Assembly (NCBI GenBank): GCA_016178505.1
Contig: JACOTG010000029.1
Location: 1-37,607 of the forward strand
Length of the DNA: 37,607 nt
Direction: 5' to 3'
From: Planctomycetota bacterium
GTDB taxonomy: Bacteria > Planctomycetota > JACOTG01
This document shows positions 30,848-37,607 of this stretch, one piece after another. The translations under genes were made by a program, and so were the position numbers. Numbering within the stretch: position 1 is the first letter of the stretch; the number at the start of each line of letters is the position of its first letter. Under the pieces are notes generated by a model. It worked only from the letters and a program-made list of their open reading frames with translations. It was not told where the DNA came from and did not search any database.

Positions 30848-32402
30848 GGTCTTTTTCGTGCGGCCGGTCCGTGGGCTTATCCTTCCCGTCCCCCGGTGAC
30901 GCATCGGCGGGCTCGTCGTTCGCCGCTTTGGGGTCGCCGCCAACGAGATAGCCGAACGACCTCAGCAGCCTCTTCATCTCGTCGGTGAGCTCGAATCCTC
31001 TCGCGCCCCTTCGGCGATTGCCGATCGCATCGAATAGCTCGCGCATCCCCTCGAGCTTCTCGAACGCGGATTTCGCGCGTGGCGGGCCGAGGTCGAATCC
31101 CTCTTCGCGTGGATTTCGCTCGAGATCCCAGAATGCGCGCCCCATCGGTTTCCGGAAGCTCTCGAACGCTTTCCACGCGTCGCGGCGATCGACTTGGCGA
31201 AGGCTCGAGTAATCCTTGTCGAGTGCCGCGACGCGCAACTCGGAAAAGGCGGGCAGCTCCGGCGGATCGGCCCCGTCTCGCGTGAATGGCTCGAGGTCGC
31301 GAGAAAAGAGGCCGCTCGATCCGGGCAGTCCCGCGATGCCCGTGCGCTCGACCAGCGTTTGCAACACGTCGGTGATGCGCACTTGGCCGCCGATGACTCG
31401 ATTCGCCGGCCCCTTCGGCCATCGGATGATCAGCGGAATCTTGATGACTTCGTCGTAGAGCGATTGCTGATGGCCCTTGCCATCGTGCTCGAAGAACTCT
31501 TCGCCGTGATCGGCGGTGACGACGACGATCGTGTTCTCCCAGAATCCGCGACGCTTCAGCTCGTCGATGACGAGGCCGATGTGGTGGTCGGTCCACGCGA
31601 TCTCGCCGTCGTACAGCGCGATGAGGTGCTTCTTGTCCGCCTCCGGCATGTCTTTGTTGATGCGAGCGTCCGTGGCGACGTTCTTGCCGGTGACCCACCC
31701 GTGATAGTCCGGGTCGAACTCCGTGTCGTAAGGAGCGGGAGGCTCGTAGTCGAAGTGAACGTCCCACCAGTGAAGAAAGAGAAAGAACGGCTTGTTGCCG
31801 GCGGATCCCAGGAAATCCATGACTCCTTTGAGCACGCGCGGGCTCGTCACGTCGGAATGCGACAGATCGTTCATCGCGGTGATGCCGTCTGGCGTCTGCT
31901 CTTCGGAATTCCATGCGGCCTCGCTCATCGACGAGCAATTGACGTACTCGTCGAAGCCCTGCTTGAAGCCGAACATCGGCGCAAGATAGGGTCCGCTCGC
32001 AAACCCGGCCGTCCGATAGCCCGACTTCCGGAACAGCGCAGCGAGCGTCGTCGTCCGTTCGTCGTCCAGCTTGAACCCGTTGTCCAAGCAGCCATGCACG
32101 TAGTCGGGGAGCCCGGTCAGGAGCGCTGCATGCGCCGGCAGAGTCCAAGACGTCGTGCTGATCGCCGTGCGAAAGCGGACGCCTTCGGCGGCGAGCCCGT
32201 CGATTGCGTGGCTCGTGTCGCGCGAATACCCGTAGCAGCGGAGGTGGTCGGGTCGCAGCGAATCGATCGACATGAGGACGACGTTGAGTCGCGGCGCTCG
32301 GCCGCACGCGAGAAAGAACGAGAGGGCAATGATCGGCGCGGCGATCGCCAAACCGACGATGACGCGCTTTCCGATGCGGCGGCGCTTTCCAAAGCGGAAC
32401 AC
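30843..32402 (-). CDS. Sulfatase-like lipoprotein (alkaline phosphatase superfamily), second copy
   Basis: Predicted 519-residue lipoprotein. A basic leader and hydrophobic stretch end in FFLACGR, with Cys33 as the lipid-attachment residue. The fold is shown by VVLMSIDSLRPDHLRCYGYS (first metal Asp and the DxLRxD pattern), the nucleophile region SWTLPAHAALLTG (Thr87 in place of Cys/Ser, His91 in place of Arg), WDVHFDYEPP, and VVTADHGEEFFEHDGKGHQ (Asp-His metal ligands). The tail is Asp/Lys/Pro-rich. The GTG start has no ribosome site; a TAGAAT box ends 6 nt upstream, so a leaderless transcript is likely. It is divergent from the Met-Pro-repeat gene and similar in type to the gene at 19865-21205. 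Substrate unknown. Confidence 0.85.
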   Translation of the reverse strand: MFRFGKRRRIGKRVIVGLAIAAPIIALSFFLACGRAPRLNVVLMSIDSLRPDHLRCYGYSRDTSHAIDGLAAEGVRFRTAISTTSWTLPAHAALLTGLPDYVHGCLDNGFKLDDERTTTLAALFRKSGYRTAGFASGPYLAPMFGFKQGFDEYVNCSSMSEAAWNSEEQTPDGITAMNDLSHSDVTSPRVLKGVMDFLGSAGNKPFFLFLHWWDVHFDYEPPAPYDTEFDPDYHGWVTGKNVATDARINKDMPEADKKHLIALYDGEIAWTDHHIGLVIDELKRRGFWENTIVVVTADHGEEFFEHDGKGHQQSLYDEVIKIPLIIRWPKGPANRVIGGQVRITDVLQTLVERTGIAGLPGSSGLFSRDLEPFTRDGADPPELPAFSELRVAALDKDYSSLRQVDRRDAWKAFESFRKPMGRAFWDLERNPREEGFDLGPPRAKSAFEKLEGMRELFDAIGNRRRGARGFELTDEMKRLLRSFGYLVGGDPKAANDEPADASPGDGKDKPTDRPHEKDR

Positions 32403-32408
32403 GCGGCC

Positions 32409-32414
32409 ATTCTA
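32409..32414 (-). promoter_or_regulatory. -10 box TAGAAT placed for a leaderless transcript
   Basis: On the minus strand TAGAAT (5 of 6) ends 6 nt before the GTG of the sulfatase-like gene, so transcription would start at or next to the start codon. The -35 region is weak. Confidence 0.4.
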
Positions 32415-32600
32415 ACCGTCTCCGAATCGGGAAATCTCCAAACGCCACTCCATTCGCGGCGTACTTCGGCCCCGACGTTTCGGACGGGAGACGAGCGCGG
32501 ATTCGTCCGGTTGCCGCCGCCCGCTCGAGCGATCAGCGACGGATGATCGGTGGTCGAAAGGAGCCCGGCGAGAGGGCGCAGATCAAAGGAGGAGTGAAAC

Positions 32601-33716
32601 ATGAACTCGAGGGTCAAGTGGTCGGGTGGATTGGCGGTTTTCGGCGGAGCGCTGATCGCTGCGGGCACGTGGACCGCGTTCAACGGTTCGTCGCTGTTCG
32701 CCGCGAAAGCGGTGAGCGACGAAGACCTGGCCGCAGCGGCGGTGGTTGCCGGCGATGACGAGGACACGCCCGAAGCGGGCGAGGGAGACGTCGACGACGA
32801 GACCGAAGGCATCGAGACGGCGATCGCCATCGAGGACGCCGCCGACGTCGCACCGGAGGCTGACGAAGACGAGGACGCGGCCGAAGCCGCCGAAGCGATG
32901 GACGAGTCCCCGTGCGGCGGTTGCGGCGGCGGCGGCACAACCACCCTCGCCCCCATGCCCCCGATGCCTGCGATGCCAAAGATGCCTTCGATGCCTGCCA
33001 TGCCCGCGATGCCGGCAATGCCTGCCATGCCGGCGTTTGGTGACATGACCCTCGATTCACCGGACGGCGAGGACGCCGTCTTCGCCGTGGAAGCGCCACC
33101 GGCGTCCGCAGACGAGGACGAAGACGACGACGATTCCGATTCGCCGCAGGTGATCGTGAATGGAAAGCAGCTCCACCTCGCCGGTCCTCGCGGCGGCCAC
33201 GGCGGATCGCACACCATTCAGGTCTTCGTCGATGGCGACAAGGTCGTCGTCAAGGACGGCGCCGGAAAGACCCTGTTCGATGGCGAATCGCACGGTGCGA
33301 GCACACGGCCCGGCGCGGCGAAGGCGGAGGGGAAAGCGCGCGCGCGATCGTTCGTATTCGGCGGCCCCGGACCCGGCCCCGGATCCGGCACCGCGCGCAT
33401 GCGCGTGTTCGCCCCACAGGCGCCGCCCAAGGCCCGCACCTTCGTCGTTCCGCGAATTGCGACTCCGCGGACGAACTTGCGGGGCCTCGCTGCTCCTCGC
33501 GCGTTCACGTGGACGATGCCGGCGACTCCGCAATGCGGTTCGAATTGCGGTCGCGACTGCAGCGCGCATTCCTGTCAGTGTCCGGGGATGAGAGGTCAGG
33601 CCGCCCCTCGAACGCCGGAGCCGGACGAGGACCGTCCGCGCGAGGAGCGCGCTCCAAAGGCGAAGCACAAAGAAAAAGCGCGCACCGAGCACAAGCACGC
33701 AAAAGATCCGGTCTGA
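32601..33716 (+). CDS. Exported acidic protein with nine Met-Pro-x repeats and Cys clusters (unknown function)
   Basis: Predicted 371-residue protein of no family I recognise. The ATG follows a near-perfect AAAGGAGG, so strong translation is expected. Residues 1-36 hold a hydrophobic leader (GGLAVFGGALIAAGTWTAF). Residues about 38-100 are strongly acidic (Asp/Glu/Ala). A CGGCGGGG knot follows, then nine consecutive Met-Pro-x triplets at residues 119-145. Next come another acidic patch (DEDEDDDDSD), a Gly/His segment (GPRGGHGGSHTIQVFVDGDK), and Pro/Arg/Ala-rich sequence. A Cys cluster CGSNCGRDCSAHSCQC and a Lys/Glu/His-rich tail end the protein. Regular Met spacing, His and Cys suggest metal binding, and an extended rod is likely; both are inference. 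A large frame on the opposite strand is a shadow. Confidence 0.7.
   Translation: MNSRVKWSGGLAVFGGALIAAGTWTAFNGSSLFAAKAVSDEDLAAAAVVAGDDEDTPEAGEGDVDDETEGIETAIAIEDAADVAPEADEDEDAAEAAEAMDESPCGGCGGGGTTTLAPMPPMPAMPKMPSMPAMPAMPAMPAMPAFGDMTLDSPDGEDAVFAVEAPPASADEDEDDDDSDSPQVIVNGKQLHLAGPRGGHGGSHTIQVFVDGDKVVVKDGAGKTLFDGESHGASTRPGAAKAEGKARARSFVFGGPGPGPGSGTARMRVFAPQAPPKARTFVVPRIATPRTNLRGLAAPRAFTWTMPATPQCGSNCGRDCSAHSCQCPGMRGQAAPRTPEPDEDRPREERAPKAKHKEKARTEHKHAKDPV
32955..33035 (+). repeat. Nine tandem 9-bp units encoding Met-Pro-x
   Basis: ATG recurs exactly every 9 bp from 32955 to 33027. Units encode MPP, MPA, MPK, MPS and then five MPA. The third bases vary (GCC, GCG, GCA), so the units are old enough to have drifted or are kept by protein selection. 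Confidence 0.9.
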
Positions 33717-33781
33717 ATCCACTCGACGCCGGCGTCTCCAGCGGGACGTCGGAGACGACATTCATACGCTCCTCTTCATTC

Positions 33782-33816
33782 ACGAAGCGGGCCGCCGACG
33801 AGGCGGCCCGCTTCGT
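33782..33816 (+). terminator. 15-bp GC hairpin after the Met-Pro-repeat gene
   Basis: ACGAAGCGGGCCGCC (33782-33796) and GGCGGCCCGCTTCGT (33802-33816) form a perfect 15-bp stem with a GACGA loop, 65 bp after the stop codon. Only TTGAC follows, so the T-run is weak. It separates this gene from the next promoter. Confidence 0.6.
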
Positions 33817-33847
33817 TGACGGCCCGCGGCCCCAACTCAGTTTGCTT

Positions 33848-33875
33848 TTGACAAGGAAGCGGTCACCTGTAGAAT
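33848..33875 (+). promoter_or_regulatory. Strong sigma-70 promoter for the orphan lipoprotein
   Basis: TTGACA (33848-33853), 16-bp spacer, TAGAAT (33870-33875). The predicted leader is about 120 nt before the start at 34003, with GGAGAGGAAAAGGG as the ribosome site. Confidence 0.75.
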
Positions 33876-34002
33876 GCGGCCGCTTTTGCTGGATTCTCAG
33901 GGACTTTGACCGTCCCAGAGCCGGCGGGAGAACGGCCGGCGACATGACTCGGATGCGACCGACGCACCGCATGGGCCCTTCGGGGTCAGGAGAGGAAAAG
34001 GG

Positions 34003-34707
34003 ATGAAAGGTTCTGTTGCCGCCGCAAGCCTCGCCGTCTTGTTTGCTGTGACTGGCTGCCAAAGCGCTCCCAGCTACAAGGCGTACACCGACGAGACGGA
34101 TTCCTGGGGATTTGGCCGCAAGGTCGCGACATTGCTCAAGGACGAAGCCCTCGATTTGACGGACATCGTCCAGATCGACTTGAGCGCCGGCGAGGGACTC
34201 CTCGCGAATGTCCGCGCGACGAAGCTCGCGCAAATCGGCGCCGGTCACTTGAACGGCGTCAAGGGTGGATGGAACCAGCGATCGCTCGGCGTGTGGAAAG
34301 AGCGTCGCACCGAAGGTGGAGTGTCGGTGCTGTACTACACGGACGCCGACCTCGAGCCCGTGCACGGGACCAAAACCCTCTGGGAACGGGGCTATCAAAT
34401 CGACGATTGGACGATCCTCCACAACGAGGATCACCACTGGCTGGATGTCGGAGCCTCGCTGCACGTGCTGTTCCTCGGCGCGGACGTCAACGTGAGTCCG
34501 AAGGAGGCGGTCGACTTCGTGGTGGGCCTCGTCAACATTCCGCTGTTGCCGATCAGCGAGATGTTCGGATTCCATTGCGACAGCATCGACGTAGCGGACG
34601 ACGACACGGCCGCGCGTCTGCGCAAGAAGTACGAGCTCGGATACATCCATCAGCCGCACGGCTTGAACATTTCGACGTCCGACTCGAGCGACCGCGATCC
34701 GAAATAA
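34003..34707 (+). CDS. Lipoprotein of unknown function
   Basis: Predicted 234-residue lipoprotein with a classic signal (SVAAASLAVLFAVTGC), lipid-attachment Cys19 and then QSAPS. No family recognised. Visible blocks are LDLTDIVQIDLSAGEGLLAN, a Gly/Asn/Arg patch (GGWNQRSLGVWKERR), the His-rich HNEDHHWLDVGASLHVLFLG, and a hydrophobic stretch DFVVGLVNIPLLPISEMFGF near the C-terminus that could sit against a membrane. The LSAGEGLLANVRATKL pattern with a short helix and beta pairs hints at an alpha/beta or barrel-like fold, but I would not name it. It has its own strong promoter and lies between two similar 15-bp GC hairpins, so it is a stand-alone unit. Confidence 0.8.
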   Translation: MKGSVAAASLAVLFAVTGCQSAPSYKAYTDETDSWGFGRKVATLLKDEALDLTDIVQIDLSAGEGLLANVRATKLAQIGAGHLNGVKGGWNQRSLGVWKERRTEGGVSVLYYTDADLEPVHGTKTLWERGYQIDDWTILHNEDHHWLDVGASLHVLFLGADVNVSPKEAVDFVVGLVNIPLLPISEMFGFHCDSIDVADDDTAARLRKKYELGYIHQPHGLNISTSDSSDRDPK

Positions 34708-34724
34708 CTCGTCCACGAAACCGT

Positions 34725-34761
34725 CGCGGGCCGCTTCGCGATCGATGCGAAGCGGCCCGCG
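34725..34761. terminator. 15-bp GC hairpin between convergent genes
   Basis: CGCGGGCCGCTTCGC (34725-34739) and GCGAAGCGGCCCGCG (34747-34761) form a perfect 15-bp stem with a GATCGAT loop. It lies in the 72-bp gap between the lipoprotein and the FG-GAP gene, and is probably a bidirectional terminator. TTATTT follows on the plus side. Its arm shares the core GAAGCGG-CCGC with the hairpin at 33782-33816. Confidence 0.7.
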
Positions 34762-34779
34762 TTATTTGCCGGCAGGTCG

Positions 34780-37089
34780 TCAGGGCTCCTGCGGATAAAC
34801 CAGAATCCGATCGTGGACGAGGAGCACGAGATCCTGGCGGCCGTCGCCCGTGACGTCGGCGATCACGCCTTCCCTCGGTTCGGGCGTGCGGCGAAACTGC
34901 GAACTCCGGAAGCTCTTTTCCTCGAACACGCGGAAGTCGAGCGCGGAGCGCGGCTGGAGTCCGCTTCCGAGGGTCACGACGTCGACGAGATGATTGAAGA
35001 CGTCGAAGAGCGCGACGTCGGGCTTCCCGTCGCCGGTGAGATCCCCGACGATCAAGTCTCCGTACCGTGCGTTCTTGATGGTGGTCTCGTAGTGCGAACG
35101 CTCGACGAGATTCGGTTCGTTGCCGCCTGCGAAGAGCACCGCGAAGCGGTCGTCCCCGTAGACGAGCACGTCGGTCTTGCCGTCGCCGTCCAGGTCGCGC
35201 GTGATCATGCCGCGCACTTCCATGGCGCCGAACTCTTCGGTCGCGACCGTTTCGTAAACGCCCGAAGCGCCCCGCTCGAGGACGATGAGCGCGTTTTGTG
35301 ACTTGTCGACGAGGACGACCTGTCGCGACGGGCCGCTCGCCGAGTCGACGACGCCGACCGAAACGATCTCCGCCGTGGGGCGCTGCGCGTTGAACTGGTC
35401 GACGATGTTCAACGCTCCACCGGCGCTCTCGTCGATCGCGAGCGATCGGGCGAAGTTCTTTCCGGACGCGAGCAGCACTTCCGTCTTGCCGTCTCCGTCG
35501 AGGTCCGCGACGGTCAACCCTGCGGCGGTCGCGTTCTGCACGAGGCTTTTCTTGAAACTCTCCTTCGCGGATGCGTCGACGAAACCGCTTGGCCCCGCGA
35601 CGAGGACGTGCATCGGCTCGTACGGCACGAAAACGAGGACGTCGGCTCGCCCGTCGTGGTCGAAGTCGGCGACTCGCAGATCGCGGGGATCGTTTCCGAA
35701 TCCGGAAAGCTCGGTCGATTGCGGTTCGCCGAATCCGTTTCGAGTTCCGGGCACGACGACGAGCGACAGCTTCTTGTCGGTCTTTCCCACGTAGACGAGA
35801 TCCGCGAGGCCGTCGCCGTTGACGTCTGTGGCGTCCATGCTGACGGGATCACCGAGGGTTGCGATCGGCTTGGGAAACCCGAGCCGTCCACCGGCGGCGT
35901 CGAACTTCGCGATGCCGATCGCCTTTTCGTCCGACGACAGGACGACGACCTCGTCACGGCCGTCGCCGTCGAGGTCGGCCACGCGCACCGTGCGCACCGC
36001 CGTCAGCGACGGATAGCTGTCGACTCTCGAAAGTGCGCCGGCCGCGTCGGAGCGAAAGACCAGGAGCTGCGCGCCCGCCGGATCCGAGACGACCACGTCC
36101 GCCTTCTTGTCGCCATCGAGATCGCCGACGGCGAGGCTACGGTCCTTCGCGTCCTTCGAAAGCGCGAACAGCCTCGGCTTGCCAAGCGATCCGCTTTTCT
36201 TTTCGCTCGGCGCGAGACCGAGGACGCGCATTCGGTTCGACGCCGCCTCGATGACGAGAACCTCCGCGCGCCCGTCGCCGTCGAGATCCGCGGCTTCCCA
36301 TGCGGAGATCGCCGGCAGCTTGTAGCGAAGCTCCGGACCGAAGTGTCCGTCGCTCTCCTGGAACCGGATGCGAACGGGCCGCGCGTCGCCCGGGCTCGTG
36401 AAGAGGAGGTCGACGCGCCCGTCGCCGTCGAGGTCGGCGGTCGTGATGCCGGAGACGCCCTTGTCGATCAGCGGGATCTTGATCGGCTCGGCGAGCGTGC
36501 CTCCCTTTTGGAGGAGCAAGTAGAAGCACTCTTCGCCGAGGAGCAAGAGATCGGTTTTCCCGTCGTGATCGAAGTCCGCCGTGCGCAGTGCGGACGGAGA
36601 CGCGGAGCCGTCCGTGATCCGGAACTCGCGTCGTGTCGCGTACGCGCCGTCGGCACCTCGAAAGACGACGACCAGCTCTTTCGGGTCGCCGTAGTACGCG
36701 ACGTCCGTGCGGCCGTCGCCGTTCCAATCGCCGCACGCGAGGCTCGTCACCTTCTTCTCGGTGAGGATCGACTTCCGCGAAAAACGCGAGTCGTCGGGCG
36801 GATCGTTCGGGCCCTCGGTGGTGCGCGGGGGATCGGGGTTCGACGTCCGGCCCTGAAGCAGGAACTCGATCTTGAGCTTCTGATTGTTCGCGACGACGAG
36901 ATCGGTCTTGCCGTCGCCGTCCACGTCGGCGGCGACGAGACCGGAGACGTCGGTGGAGATCTTCACGATCTCGGGTCCGAGGAATCCGAACGCGAGCCGT
37001 TCGACCGGTCTCTGCGGCTTGCCGTCGTCGCCGTCGGTGGGGCCGGCAACGCACGCGGCCCAGACGATGGCTCCCAGCGCGGTGATCAT
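34780..37089 (-). CDS. Exported FG-GAP/VCBS-repeat protein (14 calcium-loop repeats)
   Basis: Predicted 769-residue secreted protein. The ATG at 37089 with GGAGGA gives a signal-like start (ITALGAIVWAACVAG); the frame open to 37272 is not used. Almost the whole length is FG-GAP/VCBS-type beta-propeller blades. Thirteen intact calcium loops are visible (DVDGDGKTD, DWNGDGRTD, DFDHDGKTD, DLDGDGRVD, DLDGDGRAE, DLDGDKKAD, DLDGDGRDE, DVNGDGLAD, DFDHDGRAD, DLDGDGKTE, DLDGDGKTD, DLTGDGKPD, DVTGDGRQD). One degenerate unit with VDSASGPSRQ follows the tenth, so the total is 14, enough for two seven-bladed propellers. No enzyme domain or sorting signal is seen. It is divergent from a partial secreted gene and convergent with the lipoprotein. 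A binding or adhesion role is inferred. Confidence 0.88.
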   Translation of the reverse strand: MITALGAIVWAACVAGPTDGDDGKPQRPVERLAFGFLGPEIVKISTDVSGLVAADVDGDGKTDLVVANNQKLKIEFLLQGRTSNPDPPRTTEGPNDPPDDSRFSRKSILTEKKVTSLACGDWNGDGRTDVAYYGDPKELVVVFRGADGAYATRREFRITDGSASPSALRTADFDHDGKTDLLLLGEECFYLLLQKGGTLAEPIKIPLIDKGVSGITTADLDGDGRVDLLFTSPGDARPVRIRFQESDGHFGPELRYKLPAISAWEAADLDGDGRAEVLVIEAASNRMRVLGLAPSEKKSGSLGKPRLFALSKDAKDRSLAVGDLDGDKKADVVVSDPAGAQLLVFRSDAAGALSRVDSYPSLTAVRTVRVADLDGDGRDEVVVLSSDEKAIGIAKFDAAGGRLGFPKPIATLGDPVSMDATDVNGDGLADLVYVGKTDKKLSLVVVPGTRNGFGEPQSTELSGFGNDPRDLRVADFDHDGRADVLVFVPYEPMHVLVAGPSGFVDASAKESFKKSLVQNATAAGLTVADLDGDGKTEVLLASGKNFARSLAIDESAGGALNIVDQFNAQRPTAEIVSVGVVDSASGPSRQVVLVDKSQNALIVLERGASGVYETVATEEFGAMEVRGMITRDLDGDGKTDVLVYGDDRFAVLFAGGNEPNLVERSHYETTIKNARYGDLIVGDLTGDGKPDVALFDVFNHLVDVVTLGSGLQPRSALDFRVFEEKSFRSSQFRRTPEPREGVIADVTGDGRQDLVLLVHDRILVYPQEP

Positions 37090-37190
37090 GTGATGTCCTC
37101 CATCTCGAATCGTCAGCGGGAGCATTCTACTCGGCGCGTCGCGCCGCCTCGCCCGAATTGCCGCCCGGGAGGCCGACGGATTCCGGTGAT

Positions 37191-37200
37191 CTGGTACACT
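37191..37200 (+). promoter_or_regulatory. Possible extended -10 for the last gene
   Basis: TGGTACACT (TG at 37192-37193, TACACT 37195-37200) fits an extended -10 about 60 bp before the ATG at 37263. No good -35 is present. Confidence 0.35.
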
Positions 37201-37262
37201 CCGCGCGAGCACGAGCGGCGCGCGATCGTCGAGGCCACGGCGTCGCCGTTGGAGGATTCCCG

Positions 37263-37607
37263 ATGAGTCCATTCGTTCGGTTCATCCGTGTCGCAGCGTT
37301 CGTCGGCGTGCTCGGAGCTTCGGCTCGAGCCGACGTCTTCTCGCTCGGCGAAGGCAAGGAAGTCCGCGGCTCGGTGGTCAAGGAGACGACGGACGCCGTG
37401 TTCGTCGACGTCGGGTTCTCCATCCTCGAGATCCCGCGGAAGGAGATCGTCGCCTGGAAGAAGGCCGACGCAGATACCGGAGCGCCGGGATCGTCCGACG
37501 CGTCGGGCGCCGAACTCTTCCACTCCGGCAGCTTCAAGGAAGGGAGCATTCGCGACCTCGTCGAACGGATCGGCGAGGGCGTCGTCCTCATCAGCACGCC
37601 GTCGGCG
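37263..37607 (+). CDS. Secreted protein, partial at right edge; possible HtrA/trypsin-like protease start
   Basis: Only the first 115 codons are in the window. The ATG at 37263 follows GGAGGA at good spacing. A signal peptide (VRFIRVAAFVGVLGASARA) leads into a small beta domain (DVFSLGEGKEVRGSVVKETT) resembling the N-terminal domain of the gluzincin-like protein at 18182-19711. The following helix and strand (IRDLVERIGEGVVLISTPSA) look like the entry to a trypsin-like HtrA domain, where VVLI-x-T usually precedes the G-x-G-S-G region. That is inference, since the catalytic residues lie outside the window. Confidence 0.6.
   Translation, partial: MSPFVRFIRVAAFVGVLGASARADVFSLGEGKEVRGSVVKETTDAVFVDVGFSILEIPRKEIVAWKKADADTGAPGSSDASGAELFHSGSFKEGSIRDLVERIGEGVVLISTPSA

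Noticed and set aside
32117-33217. 366-residue minus-strand frame opposite the Met-Pro-repeat gene
   Set aside because: Ser/Ala/Gly-rich antisense shadow; no ribosome site, and it overlaps two supported genes.
33725-33736. 12-bp palindrome GACGCCGGCGTC after the Met-Pro-repeat gene
   Set aside because: Short GC palindromes are expected by chance at this base composition and nothing nearby suggests an operator.

Overview
High-GC bacterial chromosome segment. No taxonomic marker is present. The mix fits a Planctomycetota-like Gram-negative lineage: type II secretion (T2SS) genes with glycine-rich inserts, the futalosine menaquinone route, sulfatase-like lipoproteins, an ECF sigma / zinc-finger anti-sigma pair, a membrane-fused spermidine-synthase-like protein with TPRs, carboxypeptidase-regulatory-like repeats and an FG-GAP protein. 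The phylum is an inference. I see no tRNA, rRNA, CRISPR array, transposase or phage gene.

Left part (1-11.9 kb). A menaquinone gene, mqnC, ends tail to tail against a minus-strand block. Read in transcription order, the block is ispG, a channel-less secretin paralogue, gspD, gspE, gspF, gspG, gspH, gspI and gspJ. Spacing is tight and several genes overlap. It looks like one transcription unit for a T2SS/pseudopilus machine, with an isoprenoid gene at its head. gspC, gspK, gspL and gspM are not in the window.

Middle (12-18.1 kb). Plus-strand lgt-hemL (start/stop overlap, good promoter), an HU-type DNA-binding gene behind a perfect consensus promoter, and a large membrane-fused spermidine-synthase-like protein with C-terminal TPRs.

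Accessory part (18.2-37.6 kb). This contains: a secreted gluzincin-like protein with 20-residue Trp repeats and a broken HExxH; two sulfatase-like lipoproteins with Thr in the nucleophile position; a 38-residue membrane ORF, a PilZ protein and a lone GspF-like protein close together; a nine-unit carboxypeptidase-regulatory-like surface protein; a 0.7 kb gap with a candidate small RNA; an ECF sigma / anti-sigma pair divergent from a sensor histidine kinase; a Met-Pro-repeat, acidic, Cys-rich exported protein; an orphan lipoprotein between two strong hairpins; an FG-GAP protein with 14 repeats; and the start of a secreted protein that resembles the front of an HtrA-type protease.

Most distinctive candidates: the secretin paralogue with a doubled N0 domain and no channel (9.4-10.8 kb), the candidate small RNA near 26.3-26.4 kb, and the Met-Pro-repeat protein (32.6-33.7 kb).
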